NCBI GenBank assembly: GCA_963576565.1 | Contig: OY755044.1 | Coordinates: 48,255,134 to 48,319,133 of the forward strand | Length of the DNA stretch: 64,000 nucleotides | Source: Aspidapion aeneum | Lineage: Eukaryota > Arthropoda > Insecta > Coleoptera > Brentidae | Direction: 5' to 3' | Shown: positions 33,401 through 43,000 of the stretch, one piece after another | Layout: every line of letters begins with the position of its first letter | Position numbering within the stretch: the first letter of the stretch is position 1 | Position numbers and translations under genes: made by a program | The notes under the pieces: model-generated | The model's database searches: none | Told to the model about the DNA's origin: nothing | The model's input: the letters and a program-made list of their open reading frames with translations, nothing else

Positions 33401-33442
33401 CTCATACTGAAGCTCATCATTATTTAGCCTATTTACCTCCAT
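27428..33442 (-). CDS. gag-pol: Gag-Pol polyprotein of Ty3/gypsy retrotransposon, unit 3 (2004 aa, intact)
   Basis: Full-length frame with the same domains and catalytic residues as unit 1. A 3-bp deletion removes one Val near residue 271, shared with unit 4 only. Private changes are Trp for Arg just after the second knuckle (SKKWVV) and Ala for Asp in the capsid segment (YSVAELF). The 5' half (gag) matches unit 4: CLTPEG, LTRIRC, FFNKLE, YRRPPS, VQHSES. The 3' half (RNase H onward, including QQQNCEE) matches unit 2. The protein is therefore a mosaic, with the switch between roughly 29010 and 30857. Confidence 0.96.
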   Translation of the reverse strand: MEVNRLNNDELQYELEIRGLPVQQTMNGRREDLRAVLREERRGRCLTPEGTNKDPVTELLTCRAKLQYLSTELASFNAANRENEFKRFYSRLIHVNLRLTRIRCTDEHDKALLLELSNRCTQLIGELNLVYEQLPAASPLIEVRVEEVSRPLEPEPTDVLQPVVVSPAMPVRTPVSYDLVNIGSSQEPSGRSDLLSSSPPPLNVVQFPAQSTLESLGPGHRASNPTLYSNHTRSRQEALNRSEDRVVGNEVGESQGIGVVDRSRVTPRLVVEDHQLHHSIAPQSTSERPLEDFFNKLEHNRAEIPHPSIPTQVPQSTFSDGPNLHQPSHTAHASNVVPQSLISFDPLEYQTPQPALSQIVRGQYCLLNEPERSSRPPPQREIHFSSVNEPSEFHISERRGSRVHFDEPLVQQWIPGNPEYHPSVNRHGPERFNNSYLDNETSSRPLQHFTQLNSTILDPENRPSTGNHPVRGIPEPQLSNKDMRSSSSTDLPYFVPHISSRPSQRQPTFTTNHQSHADVSRSGPYPPNRERVPPESNYSRVPRPSNSFYEDYPDLARRLDELEFSSLRGRGTSFRDSRDLSFDVSRWKLKYTGRTSVTNFLERIEELRRAYNVSKECLLDSAPLLLDDEALHFFRNGSFRSWDDFTRQLLDVFLSDEYDEDLWAEIKQRTQGAQEKVTTFFISIQSLFRKLPVMPGELQRVRIIRRLLLPDIQRRLPSSIYSVAELFREARSIEANEQRLQRFVPPPTNARNLVEPELAYRRPPSDRQRPTTIYAVQHSESGFSRSQNRQPSSNNFRSSSSANARSFNNSHSLHSEANNNSYRTNSSTARSNNAHPQSRSHNPNTTNRSNNSNQSNRSNNNSGTSTIREQSSTSNQSHSSNARISENNVASNNSLNTSSQSSATPISSTETLCWNCLKVGHRFKSCQIPLRVFCYKCGKPGFYTFNCDCSKKWVVGRSGGQLSSSPSLMANDHKVVLDFILGHAHGDERPYLEVSIYGKKVLGLLDSGCSKTILGNVGWQLLQKFCRLNANDNLECTVANGQRCQCLGTVELPIVLRSKVVVLEVLVVPSLPHTIILGVDFWSRMGIIPDLRAGEWRFHNSLDVKNTVAAIESLDTLSSEQRSTLDSLTSRLFSSDSGSIGCTSLVELEIKVNSDPIKQRYYPISPTLQKEVNAELDQMLEDNIVEPSNSPWSSPIVMIKKKSGNWRFCVDYRAVNKVTVKDAYPIPFVTDTLDKLRDAKYLSTLDIKSAYWQIPVSEAARPITAFTVPRRGLFQFRRMPFGLTNAPAVWQRLIERVVGVDLEPYVFVYLDDVIICTDSSEIDPFGKHLEILEEVISRIQRAGLTLNKEKCVFCKPELKYLGYVINCSGLLVDPDKVQAIVQIPTPKTVTEIRRLVGVASWYRRFIPDFSSIVSPLTALTRKNTKFTWSSECERAFRTIKEHLVRAPILSCPNFDLPFVVQTDASDYGLGAVLSQQQNCEEKVICYLSRSLSKAERKYSTTEKECLAVLFAIEKLRPYIEGARFTVITDHYCLKWLNSIKDPVGRIARWAIRLQQYDFDVVHRKGKDNVVPDCLSRTVPQIDAAEIVVNPEPVSDPWYKRIMADIQAFPSKYPLWQIIDGKVFKRAKIPYPTLSSSDSDWLEVVPRERRSQIIREHHDPPTCGHLGVAKTLSRIVQHFYWPNMRNDVAKYIRKCRTCLETKPEQKPPIGEMLSIMPTLTRPWQMVSVDLVGPLPRSTQGYKYVFSVQDCFSKFVLFFPLRNATALSLTRWMEDYVIHVYGAPDVVIVDNGTQFKSSIFKNAVTQYGTQIKYISNYHPQANPVERSHRVLKTMLSGYVSKDHKHWDKYLGKLAFAIRSAKHSVTGFSPNFIVFGHEVHLAKHEFPFSNDSTLASPPEKAEALQKLFEDVQKRLTLNYEKTKVRYNLRRRSDRFQLHQQVWKRNFAHSDAARQITSKFLPKYTGPYVISKVHNPWNFELSDMSGRSVGVWHAQDLKAHPPDDEDDV

Positions 33443-33599
33443 TGTTACGAATTAAACAAATAATGAGTAAACGCAAAATTAAAAAAAAATTCTTTTTAAT
33501 TATAATAATCTGTCTTGTCACGACCAGGGACAAACCCCACCCGTGCCAAGCAACAAAAAAAAGAAAAGAAACCCCTCAAAAAGAAAACTTTTAATGTTT

Positions 33600-34503
33600 G
33601 GGGCACTCTGTATTTAGCCGTATAAATTTTTTTTAAAAATTTTTAGGGACACTCTATATACAGCGATGAGTATTCAAAAAAACATTTTAGAGACACTCTA
33701 TACACAGTGGTGAATACCAAAGAAAATTTTTAGGGACACTCTGTATATAGCAGTGAATAATAAAAAAAATTATTTCAGGGACACTCTGTACACAAAAAAT
33801 TTTTAGAGACACTCTATATACAGTGGTGAATACCAAAGAAAATTTCTAGGGACACTCTGTATATAGCAGTGAATAATAAAAAAAATTATTTCAGGGACAC
33901 TCTATACACAGTAGTGAATAAAAAATTTTTTTTTTTTTGGGGCACTCTGTATATAATAGTGAATATTAAAATTAATATTTCAGGGACACTCTGTAAACAG
34001 CGATGAGTATTAAAAAAAAAAAAAGTTTAGGGACACTCTATATACAGTAGTGAGTATAAAAAAAAATTTTTTTAGGGACACTCTATATACAGCGATGAGT
34101 ATTCAGAAAAATTTTAGGGACACTCTATATACAGTAGTGAGTATAAAAAAAATTTTTGGGACACTTTGTATACAGTAGTAAAAATTAAAAAAAAAATTTG
34201 GGACACTCTGTATACAGCGATGAGTATCCAAAAAAAAAAATTTTAGAGACACTCTATATACAGCAAGCCCAAAAACTCTGTTCTTTTTTTTTGAAAACGT
34301 AAAAAAATTAACTTTTCATTTTCTGGGCACCCTGTATACAGCAGCGCCTAAACAAAACTATTTTGGGGTACCTATATATGGACAAGCCTCGCCCAGTATA
34401 CCTTGTAGATCAGTAACACTCTGTATACTGGGACAGAGTTGGGACCGGAGTTTTGAACACTCTGTCTAATAAAAAAAAAACACCCTGTATACAGTGACAG
34501 GGT
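33600..34503 (-). repeat. Short tandem repeats (about 43 bp) in LTR 3
   Basis: Same array as in LTR 1 with different A/T run lengths between units. One copy near 34160 reads actttgta for actctgta. Confidence 0.9.
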
Positions 34504-34557
34504 AAAAGAAAAGTGTCAAGGGTTTTTCTAACCACTTTGTATCAAGTGACAAAGGGG
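34418..34557. other. Three hairpins with covarying stems in LTR 3
   Basis: The stems are unchanged from LTR 1. A neighbouring unpaired base has changed (cagagttggg for cagagtcggg), leaving the pairing intact. Confidence 0.65.
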
Positions 34558-37500
34558 CAAAAGAAATGCCAAAATTTATTATTTAAAATAAATACCTAAT
34601 ACTAGTTATTATTACCTACTAGGTATCAGTAATTATCAGTATATATAAATTTTGTACATCTGTGTGGGTACCTACACCGCAAAACACAACGCAAAAAACT
34701 TAAAAGGACGCCAAAAGAAAACTACAAAATAGCTGCGCTATGTTGCCGCCGTTACTGCAACTAACACCGCGTAGTTAATCTTATTTATTTTTTTTTTTTG
34801 ACAGTAAGGAAAAAAACACCCCTTACTCTGCCCTGAACAAATCAGCTAAGCAGCTTACAGTAGTAAGGGTAAACTAACCCCTTACACTGCTGTAAAAAAA
34901 AAATAATAATAACGCAAAACAAAACGACCTTTTAGCGCATTCTGAAGGGAATCCATACAAAAAAAATCGCCTAACCTAACCTAACCATTTTTTTTGAAAA
35001 ACAAAACTGCAAAAGAATATTGTTAAAAAACAGCCAGGGGTACCAATTTGTTATATTTTATAATGAACTATATCTATATGGGGTTCATCTTGCCAAATAA
35101 TGAAATAAAAAAAAAAGGTTTTAACTTCAATAAATTTTATTTCACAGGAAGAATTTTCCGTGACAATATTCTTCTACAGTTTTATATTTTCACTAATTTT
35201 AAACCTCTTTTAAAAATATTCTTTTTATCCCTAATATGCGCCTATTTGGCTTTTAAACCACTTTTAAAAATATTCTTTATATTCCTAATATGCGCATATT
35301 TACTAGCTAAACCTAAACCTAGAGTCGAATAAGCCTTAATTAAAATGGATCTTACTTGAAAAATTAATAACCACAGTCCAGTCAAACTTTTTTTTATCTG
35401 TACATCCAAATTTTTCCAACTATTTGTCAAGTCTCTAACTCTGATTAGAATCCTTATTCGTCGAAATTCATACTTCTGAGCATAGTTCTAATTCGTCACA
35501 ATTCTTAACTTGGGATTAATTCTAATTCGTCAGAATTCTTAATTCTGTTTATAATTCTGATACGTGAAGATTCCCTCCAGAATTCTTTTGGAGACCTAAA
35601 AGAAAAACAGGTTTTTGGAACACACCTTAAGGCAACTAGGCAGAGGACTAAATGATTGGGTAATTGATTACTTCTAATTAATAATAAAAAAAACAAAAAT
35701 TAAATAATTCAACGGATAAATTACTAAAATTAATGAAAATTTACTATAGTTATGCTTTAGTAATTTAATGTTCAAATTTGTCAAATAAATGGCCATTAAC
35801 TATGACAATCTGAACAGCCCAACTGTCAATTAGTTAATATCATTACCATTATTATTATTTTACCTACAAACGATTGATAAAGAAAAATAGAGATTTTGAC
35901 TAGCGTGAACGCCCCTTAACATATAACGAAAATTAATCATCAAAAGTGACTACCATTTAATCCTATATATATATTTTTCCCTAAAACAAGAAGCAATAAG
36001 CTGTTTAAAGAAAAATTGGCCCAACTGAGTCGTAATTAGCTTATAGAAAATCAAAATTTATGAAGTAAATTAGGAAATATGGACTTACCAATTTAGGTCG
36101 GGCTGCGAATCACAAAAAGAAAACTTCTTTTAAACACAAAACCCAGTTTTAAATATCCCTCAGGGATCGTTTTACTGACGTAAAAATAACTTAGCTTTTG
36201 GTTTAAAATATATAAAAAATCTTTTAGAGATTTGCTTCCTGCGCTTCTCACAGCATGGAAGTTTGTAAAAATGTCCCTCCTAAAGGGTTTCCATTCTCCT
36301 TTATAGGTTCGCATCCCCCCCCAAAAGTGATCCATAAATCCATAAAATTCGCGAATTTTCGAGATTTTTAAAGAAATGAAAAACAGAGACAACAAGATAA
36401 AATCTAATGAGAAATAAGGATCGGAACACTCTTCCAGAAAGTGTGTTTCCGGTTGCCATCTTTATTTCCAATCCAAGAATTAATCAAAATTCACACCTAA
36501 AGTTAACACTCTTAGAGCACACATGTGTAAGAAAAGGACAAAGAAACTAAAGCCGTACAAGTGGTCAATTTTGGAGCCTTCGAAATTGCGTACCATGTTT
36601 CAGAAAAATTACCATATTGCCATGTCTTAAACAAAGTGTTTCCATTTCAGGAAAAGTACTCTTGAAAATAAAAAAATTAAAGGGTCTTGACTAAAATCAG
36701 TTAATTGGGACTCTAATTCAGTCCAAATAATTATTTAGACACTTAATTAGTATACTTGATTGTGCAAGAATAAATTAGGAGTTCCGAAAGGTGCTAGGAA
36801 ATTCACGACGACCAGAGCGGCAACGCCGCATTTATCGCGATTGTTTTCACAGGCACAAAAGACGGTACGATTTTTAGTGTAATGTTTTGATTTTGAACTC
36901 GCGACAATAAGTTATTCGAAATAATTATTACTAAATAATACGTTAAATGTTTCCTGATCAAAGAAATGAATTAAGTGTTTTGTGGAACTAACCTAGGAAT
37001 AAAAGAAGAATAAAACAATAGATGGAACAGAGCATTGAAAGTCAGGTAGGTAAACAATAGTAAAATAGATAAATCTAGGTACTATAACTATTCTATCTTT
37101 ATGTTTTAGTCTATGAAATAGCCGTGGACTGACGTAATGCTTATAGATAAAATAGCTAACTCCTAGGAAATGTCGTAGATCACTGCGAAAAAGAGTAGAC
37201 AAAATTATAGACAAATGGGCTAGGAAATAGATGAACTAGACTACTGAATATAAATATTGACGATGCAATACAAATAATATATGACGGATATGGCGTTTTG
37301 TAAAGAGAAATCAGGTAGGTCCAAATTTGTAAGTAGAAAATAGACAAATAGATAAATTACCTACTTTGGTCTATTTTAGACTAACCAAAGCTACCACAGA
37401 CATGAAAATTTGTACGTCTATAAACGATGGGATGAAGAAGATAATACAACCACAACGAAGTTTGAGATGTTTACAGAAAGGCAATTATAACTTAATTTTG

Positions 37501-38390
37501 ATGTGTCACTAGACAAATAGAAAAACTAGACAACCAGAGAAGATTATGTATGGTTGAATAGAAAATGGTTAAGAAGCAAGAGATCTTATGAAGGTATCTC
37601 CAATGACATAAATAGAAAATAGGTAAATATATTAATTACTTGCTTTTATCTATTTTAGATAAGGAGAAAATAGTCAGAGGTACAAGCGTTAGATAATGGT
37701 TGAAAGATGACATGTAGAAGATAAAGCAATTAAAAACAAATCCAAAGCACCATCATGGAATCAGAAAGGCAATGAACTAATGCCAAATAGGTACTGAGGG
37801 TCAAACAACATGCTTAAGTGTTAAATTTAAGTATTTGATATTTTGTTTTTTTTTAGTTTTTATTTTGAGTCTCAAAACAATAAATAAATATTTTATTTTG
37901 GCTAATTGATTACTTTAATTAAATACAAATAACAACTAAATAAATGTTGGCTCTAAACTTTTTAATATTTGGCGTACGTGCTAGTCAAATTTATTATGAA
38001 TTGATGAATAAATTAATTATAGCATATACTTACAGTTAACAACAAAGAAAAAGAATACCATTAGTCTCTGCAAACTAGTTTTACCTTAGTATTCCAAAAA
38101 CATGTCTTTCAGTTCCAGCAGGACTCTCTCCCTGTTTCCGTTCTTCCTGCAGTTTGGCTTTACCAGTTATCAGGTAGTTTCTATTAACTTATTATAATTA
38201 GATGTACAAAACGCATACTGGTTAATGACTTCAGCCTAACTAATCTAATCTCTTCAGTAAGTTTAATTTTAGGGCAAAAGGGACGAATGAGGTATACAAG
38301 GGGAGGTTTTTAAATATTTAACTGAAAGCATTAAAGATTACTATTATTTTTCCCTTTTTGGTGAATAGGCTCTTTTCACAGCAACCTCAT

Positions 38391-38418
38391 TGTTACGTGG
38401 CAAATCTTGCCCGTAACA
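38391..38418. other. Terminal palindrome at the 5' tip of LTR 3
   Basis: Identical to the 28-bp bulged hairpin at the tip of LTR 1. It is followed at once by the damaged polypurine tract of unit 4. Confidence 0.8.
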
Positions 38419-38425
38419 ACACTTA
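38419..38425 (-). promoter_or_regulatory. Truncated polypurine tract of unit 4
   Basis: Units 2 and 3 read acaccaccccttcttagg next to the LTR; unit 4 reads acacttagg. Nine bases, including the whole G-run of the minus-strand tract, are gone. Without this primer site plus-strand synthesis should fail, so unit 4 is unlikely to be a direct product of its own reverse transcription in this form. Confidence 0.6.
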
Positions 38426-38511
38426 GGCAAAGTTTCGAAGAAACTTTTAAATCCCGATTTCCCAAGAACGCTAACAGAGAACCTGCTTTCAACTTAAGAC
38501 AAATTGTATGA

Positions 38512-39564
38512 GAATCCTCAGCGAGGCATTTTACTTTTCCTGCTGATTTGAAGCTATCATAAGGCTTAGCCATCACGGGGACTAAGTCCTGAGCGATGAG
38601 ACAGGCCTTTAGACAATTGTCACGTCAATCAAGTTTTCGGCCAAGATTGACAAAGCAACAATCCAACTCTGCTATCAACAACGCATGATAGGTAAACAAT
38701 TTTAAAACTACAAGAATCCTCAGTAGACACCTTAATTTCTCCTACTGATTTGAAGCTATCATAAGGATTAGCCATCACGGGGACTAAGTCCTGAGCGATG
38801 AGCCAGGCCTTTAGACAAGTGTCACGTCAATCAAGTTTTCGGCCAAGATTGACAAAGCAACAATCCAACTCTGCTATCAACAACGCATGATAGGTAAACA
38901 ATTTTAAAACTACAAGAATCCTCAGTAGACACCTTAATTTCTCCTACTGATTTGAAGCTATCATAAGGATTAGCCATCACGGGGACTAAGTCCTGAGCGA
39001 TGAGACAGGCCTTTAGACAATTGTCACGTCAATCAAGTTTTCGGCCAAGATTGACAAAGCAACAATCCAACTCTGCTATCAACAACGCATGATAGGTAAA
39101 CAATTTTAAAACTACAAGAATCCTCAGTAGACACCTTAATTTCTCCTACTGATTTGAAGCTATCATAAGGATTAGCCATCACGGGGACTAAGTCCTGAGC
39201 GATGAGACAGGCCTTTAGACAATTGTCACGTCAATCAAGTTTTCGGCCAAGATTGACAAAGCAACAATCCAACTCTGCTATCAACAACGCATGATAGGTA
39301 AACAATTTTAAAACTACAAGAATCCTCAGTAGACACCTTAATTTCTCCTACTGATTTGAAGCTATCATAAGGATTAGCCATCACGGGGACTAAGTCCTGA
39401 GCGATGAGACAGGCCTTTAGACAATTGTCACGTCAATCAAGTTTTCGGCCAAGATTGACAAAGCAACAATCCAACTCTGCTATCAACAACGCATGATAGG
39501 TAAACAATTTTAAAACTACAAGAATCCTCAGTAGACACCTTAATTTTCTTCTACTGATTTAAAA
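38512..39564 (-). repeat. 202-bp tandem repeats in 3' noncoding region, unit 4 (5 copies)
   Basis: CCATCACG recurs at 38570, 38772, 38974, 39176 and 39378. Same copy number as unit 3, with the marked second copy kept. The last partial copy ends tttaaaatgg where the other units have tttgaaatgg. Confidence 0.95.
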
Positions 39565-39806
39565 TGGTTTGCACACACGACATGGAAAGAGATAGACAAG
39601 GTAGAACACAGAACAGGTAGCCTGGTAAACCCTGAATCTGTGGAGTGATAAGGTCACTGAGGGGTAGTAGGGACTTACTCCTACGCCCGACCATCATGAA
39701 CAGATGTGTGGCCGTCCTTGGACTCCGGTCACAAGTTTCTCGCTAAAACCTGTCACTAGTCCACATCACCTGAGCTATCCGGCCCAAGTGTGACCTGAAC
39801 AAAATA

Positions 39807-39840
39807 CTCGTAAGGTTAACGGACATTGTAACCTTACGAG
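39807..39840. other. Perfect 12-bp hairpin in 3' noncoding region, unit 4
   Basis: Same stem and loop as in units 1 to 3, unchanged even though the coding region of this unit is broken. The rest of 39565-40055 is noncoding and otherwise featureless. Confidence 0.8.
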
Positions 39841-40055
39841 GGCCTGTTAGAGGGACTTAGTTAACCCCCATCCTAGGAACCATGGAGCGGTGGTATTCTT
39901 TTACCTACTGAACGAGGTCAGCAGGGGCCCCCAGCTGCAGAGCCGACGCAACCGCGCTTAGACCAGGTTAAAGAACTAAGACAAAAGAAGCGACAACCGA
40001 GAAAAATAAATTAAGCAACAAAAGAAAATCGAGGAAAATGGATCGTTCGCCGCCG

Positions 40056-43000
40056 TTAGACGTCATCTTCGTCATCAGGAGGATGTGCTTTTAGGTCCTG
40101 CGCATGCCAAACTCCAACACTACGTCCAGACATATCAGACAGCTCAAAATTCCAAGGGTTGTGAACCTTAGAAATGACATAAGGACCCGTATACTTCGGC
40201 AAAAATTTGGACGTAATCTGTCGAGCGGCATCTGAGTGAGCAAAGTTTCTTTTCCATACCTGCTGATGAAGCTGGAAACGATCTGAACGTCTTCGAAGAT
40301 TGTACCGAACTTTCGTTTTCTCATAGTTAAGCGTTAGTCGTTTTTGAACGTCCTCAAACAGCTTTTGTAATGCTTCCGCCTTTTCCGGAGGAGATGCAAG
40401 GGTAGAATCATTAGAAAAAGGAAATTCATGTTTGGCCAAATGAACCTCATGTCCAAACACAATAAAATTTGGAGAAAAACCTGTTACACTGTGCTTAGCG
40501 GACCGGATAGCGAAAGCTAATTTACCCACTTACTTATCCCAGTGTTTATGATCCTTGGAAACATAACCGCTCAGCATGGTTTTAAGGACTCGATGAGATC
40601 GTTCGACCGGATTTGCCTGAGGATGATAATTAGAAATATACTTAATCTGAGTGCCATATTGGGTAACTGCGTTCTTAAAAATACTGCTTTTAAACTGCGT
40701 TCCATTATCGACTATGACCACATCCGGTGCACCGTACACGTGTATTACATAATCTTCCATCCAACGAGTTAGAGAAAGAGCTGTTGCATTACGAAGAGGA
40801 AAGAACAAAACGAACTTGGAAAAACAATCCTGTACCGAGAAGACATATTTATAACCTTGAGTAGAGCGAGGCAAAGGCCCAACCAAGTCCACACTCACCA
40901 TTTGCCATGGTCTAGTAAGAGTAGGCATTATGCTCAGCATTTCTCCTATTGGCGGTTTTTGCTCAGGTTTGGTTTCTAGACATGTTCTACATTTCCTGAT
41001 ATACTTTGCAACATCATTTCGCATATTCGGCCAATAAAAGTGTTGAACAATACGGCTCAAAGTTTTAGCAACCCCTAGGTGGCCACAAGTTGGTGGATCG
41101 TGGTGTTCTCGTATAATTTGGGACCTACGCTCTCGAGGCACAACTTCTAACCAGTCAGAATCTGAGGATGAAAGAGTGGGATAGGGAATCTTAGCCCGTT
41201 TAAACACCTTACCATCGATAATTTGCCAAAGAGGATATTTTGAAGGAAAGGCTTGAATATCCGCCATTATTCTTTTATACCAAGGATCGGAAACAGGCTC
41301 CGGGTTCACAACAATCTCAGCAGCATCAATCTGAGGTACCGTTCTCGACAAACAGTCTGGTACAACATTGTCTTTACCTTTTCGGTGGACTACATCAAAA
41401 TCATATTGCTGGAGACGAATGGCCCATCGCGCAATCCGACCCACAGGATCTTTAATCGAGTTTAGCCACTTTAAACAATAATGATCTGTTATTACGGTGA
41501 ATCTAGCACCTTCAATATAAGGTCTGAGCTTCTCAATAGCAAATAATACGGCGAGACATTCCTTCTCAGTGGTGGAATATTTACGCTCCGCTTTTGACAA
41601 ACTACGACTAAGGTAACAAATCACCTTTTCCTCGCCATTTTGTTGCTGAGATAAAACGGCACCAAGACCATAGTCTGAAGCATCTGTTTGGACGACGAAA
41701 GGCAAGTCAAAATTCGGACATGACAAAATTGGGGCTCGAACGAGATGTTCTTTAATGGTGCGAAATGCACGTTCACACTCAGAAGACCAAGTGAATTTGG
41801 TATTTTTACGAGTCAGAGCCGTCAACGGCGAAACAATAGAACTAAAATCAGGAATAAACCTACGATACCAAGACGCTACGCCAACTAATCTTCGAATTTC
41901 CGTCACCGTCTTAGGGGTTGGAATCTGTACAATCGCTTGTACCTTATCTGGATCTACTAAAAGCCCTGAACAATTTATAACGTAACCAAGATATTTTAAT
42001 TCGGGTTTGCAAAAGACACATTTTTCTTTATTTAAAGTAAGTCCAGCCCTTTGAATTCGTGAAATCACCTCCTCCAGAATCTCGAGATGCTTTCCAAATG
42101 GATCAATTTCAGAAGAATCAGTGCAAATAATTACATCATCAAGATATACGAACACGTATGGCTCCAGATCCACGCCGACAACTCTCTCAATCAATCTTTG
42201 CCACACCGCAGGCGCATTGGTAAGTCCAAATGGCATTCTTCGGAATTGGAAAAGACCACGACGAGGAACGGTAAAAGCAGTAATAGGCCTTGCTGCTTCT
42301 GACACAGGGATTTGCCAATAGGCCGACTTAATATCCAACGTACTCAAATATTTGGCATCTCGAAGTTTGTCAAGCGTATCGGTGACAAAAGGAATGGGAT
42401 ATGCGTCCTTGACAGTAACTTTATTAACCGCTCTGTAATCTACACAAAAACGCCAATTTCAACACCTAAAATTATGGTATGAGGCAGAGACGGAACCACC
42501 AAAACCTCCAGTACCACTACCTTACTTCTCAACACAATGGGTAATTCAACCGTACCTAGACACTGACATCGCTGGCCATTAGCCACTGTACACTCAAGGT
42601 TATCATTAGCATTTAATCTACAAAATTTCTGAAGGAGCTGCCAACCTACATTTCCTAAAATTGTTTTTGAACAGCCACTATCCAATAAACCTAAAACTTT
42701 TTTCCCATAGATACTTACCTCTAAGTAGGGACGTTCATCACCATGCGCATGACCCAAAATAAAATCTAGAACAACCTTGTGATCATTGGCCATTAGGGAT
42801 GGGGAGGAACTCAGTTGGCCACCTGACCTCCCGACGACCCGTTTTTTTGAACAATCACAATTGAAAGTATAAAAACCAGGTTTCCCACATTTATAACAAA
42901 ATACTCTAAGCGGTATTTGACAGCTTTTAAATCTGTGTCCGACCTTAAGACAATTCCAGCAAAGGGTTTCCGTGGACGAGATAGGAGTAGCGGATGACTG

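Larger units (their letters stand above)
33443..38418 (-). repeat. Long terminal repeat 3 (4976 bp), shared by units 3 and 4
   Basis: Same ends and layout as LTR 1. It groups with LTR 4: both read accatgtttcag and ggactctaattcag, and both have aacgcaaaac where LTRs 1 and 2 have atgcaaaag. Private change: gggacgaatgagg near its 5' tip. The CCTAA triplet is at 34970-34986. A small ORF (35048-35332, plus strand) spans the two 54-bp tandem copies but is open only in LTRs 3 and 4 and is not considered a gene. Confidence 0.88.

Noticed and set aside
35048..35332. 94-codon plus-strand ORF with a repeated hydrophobic segment in LTRs 3 and 4
   Set aside because: It is open only where an upstream A-run has the right length; it translates a 54-bp tandem duplication and is antisense to the element.
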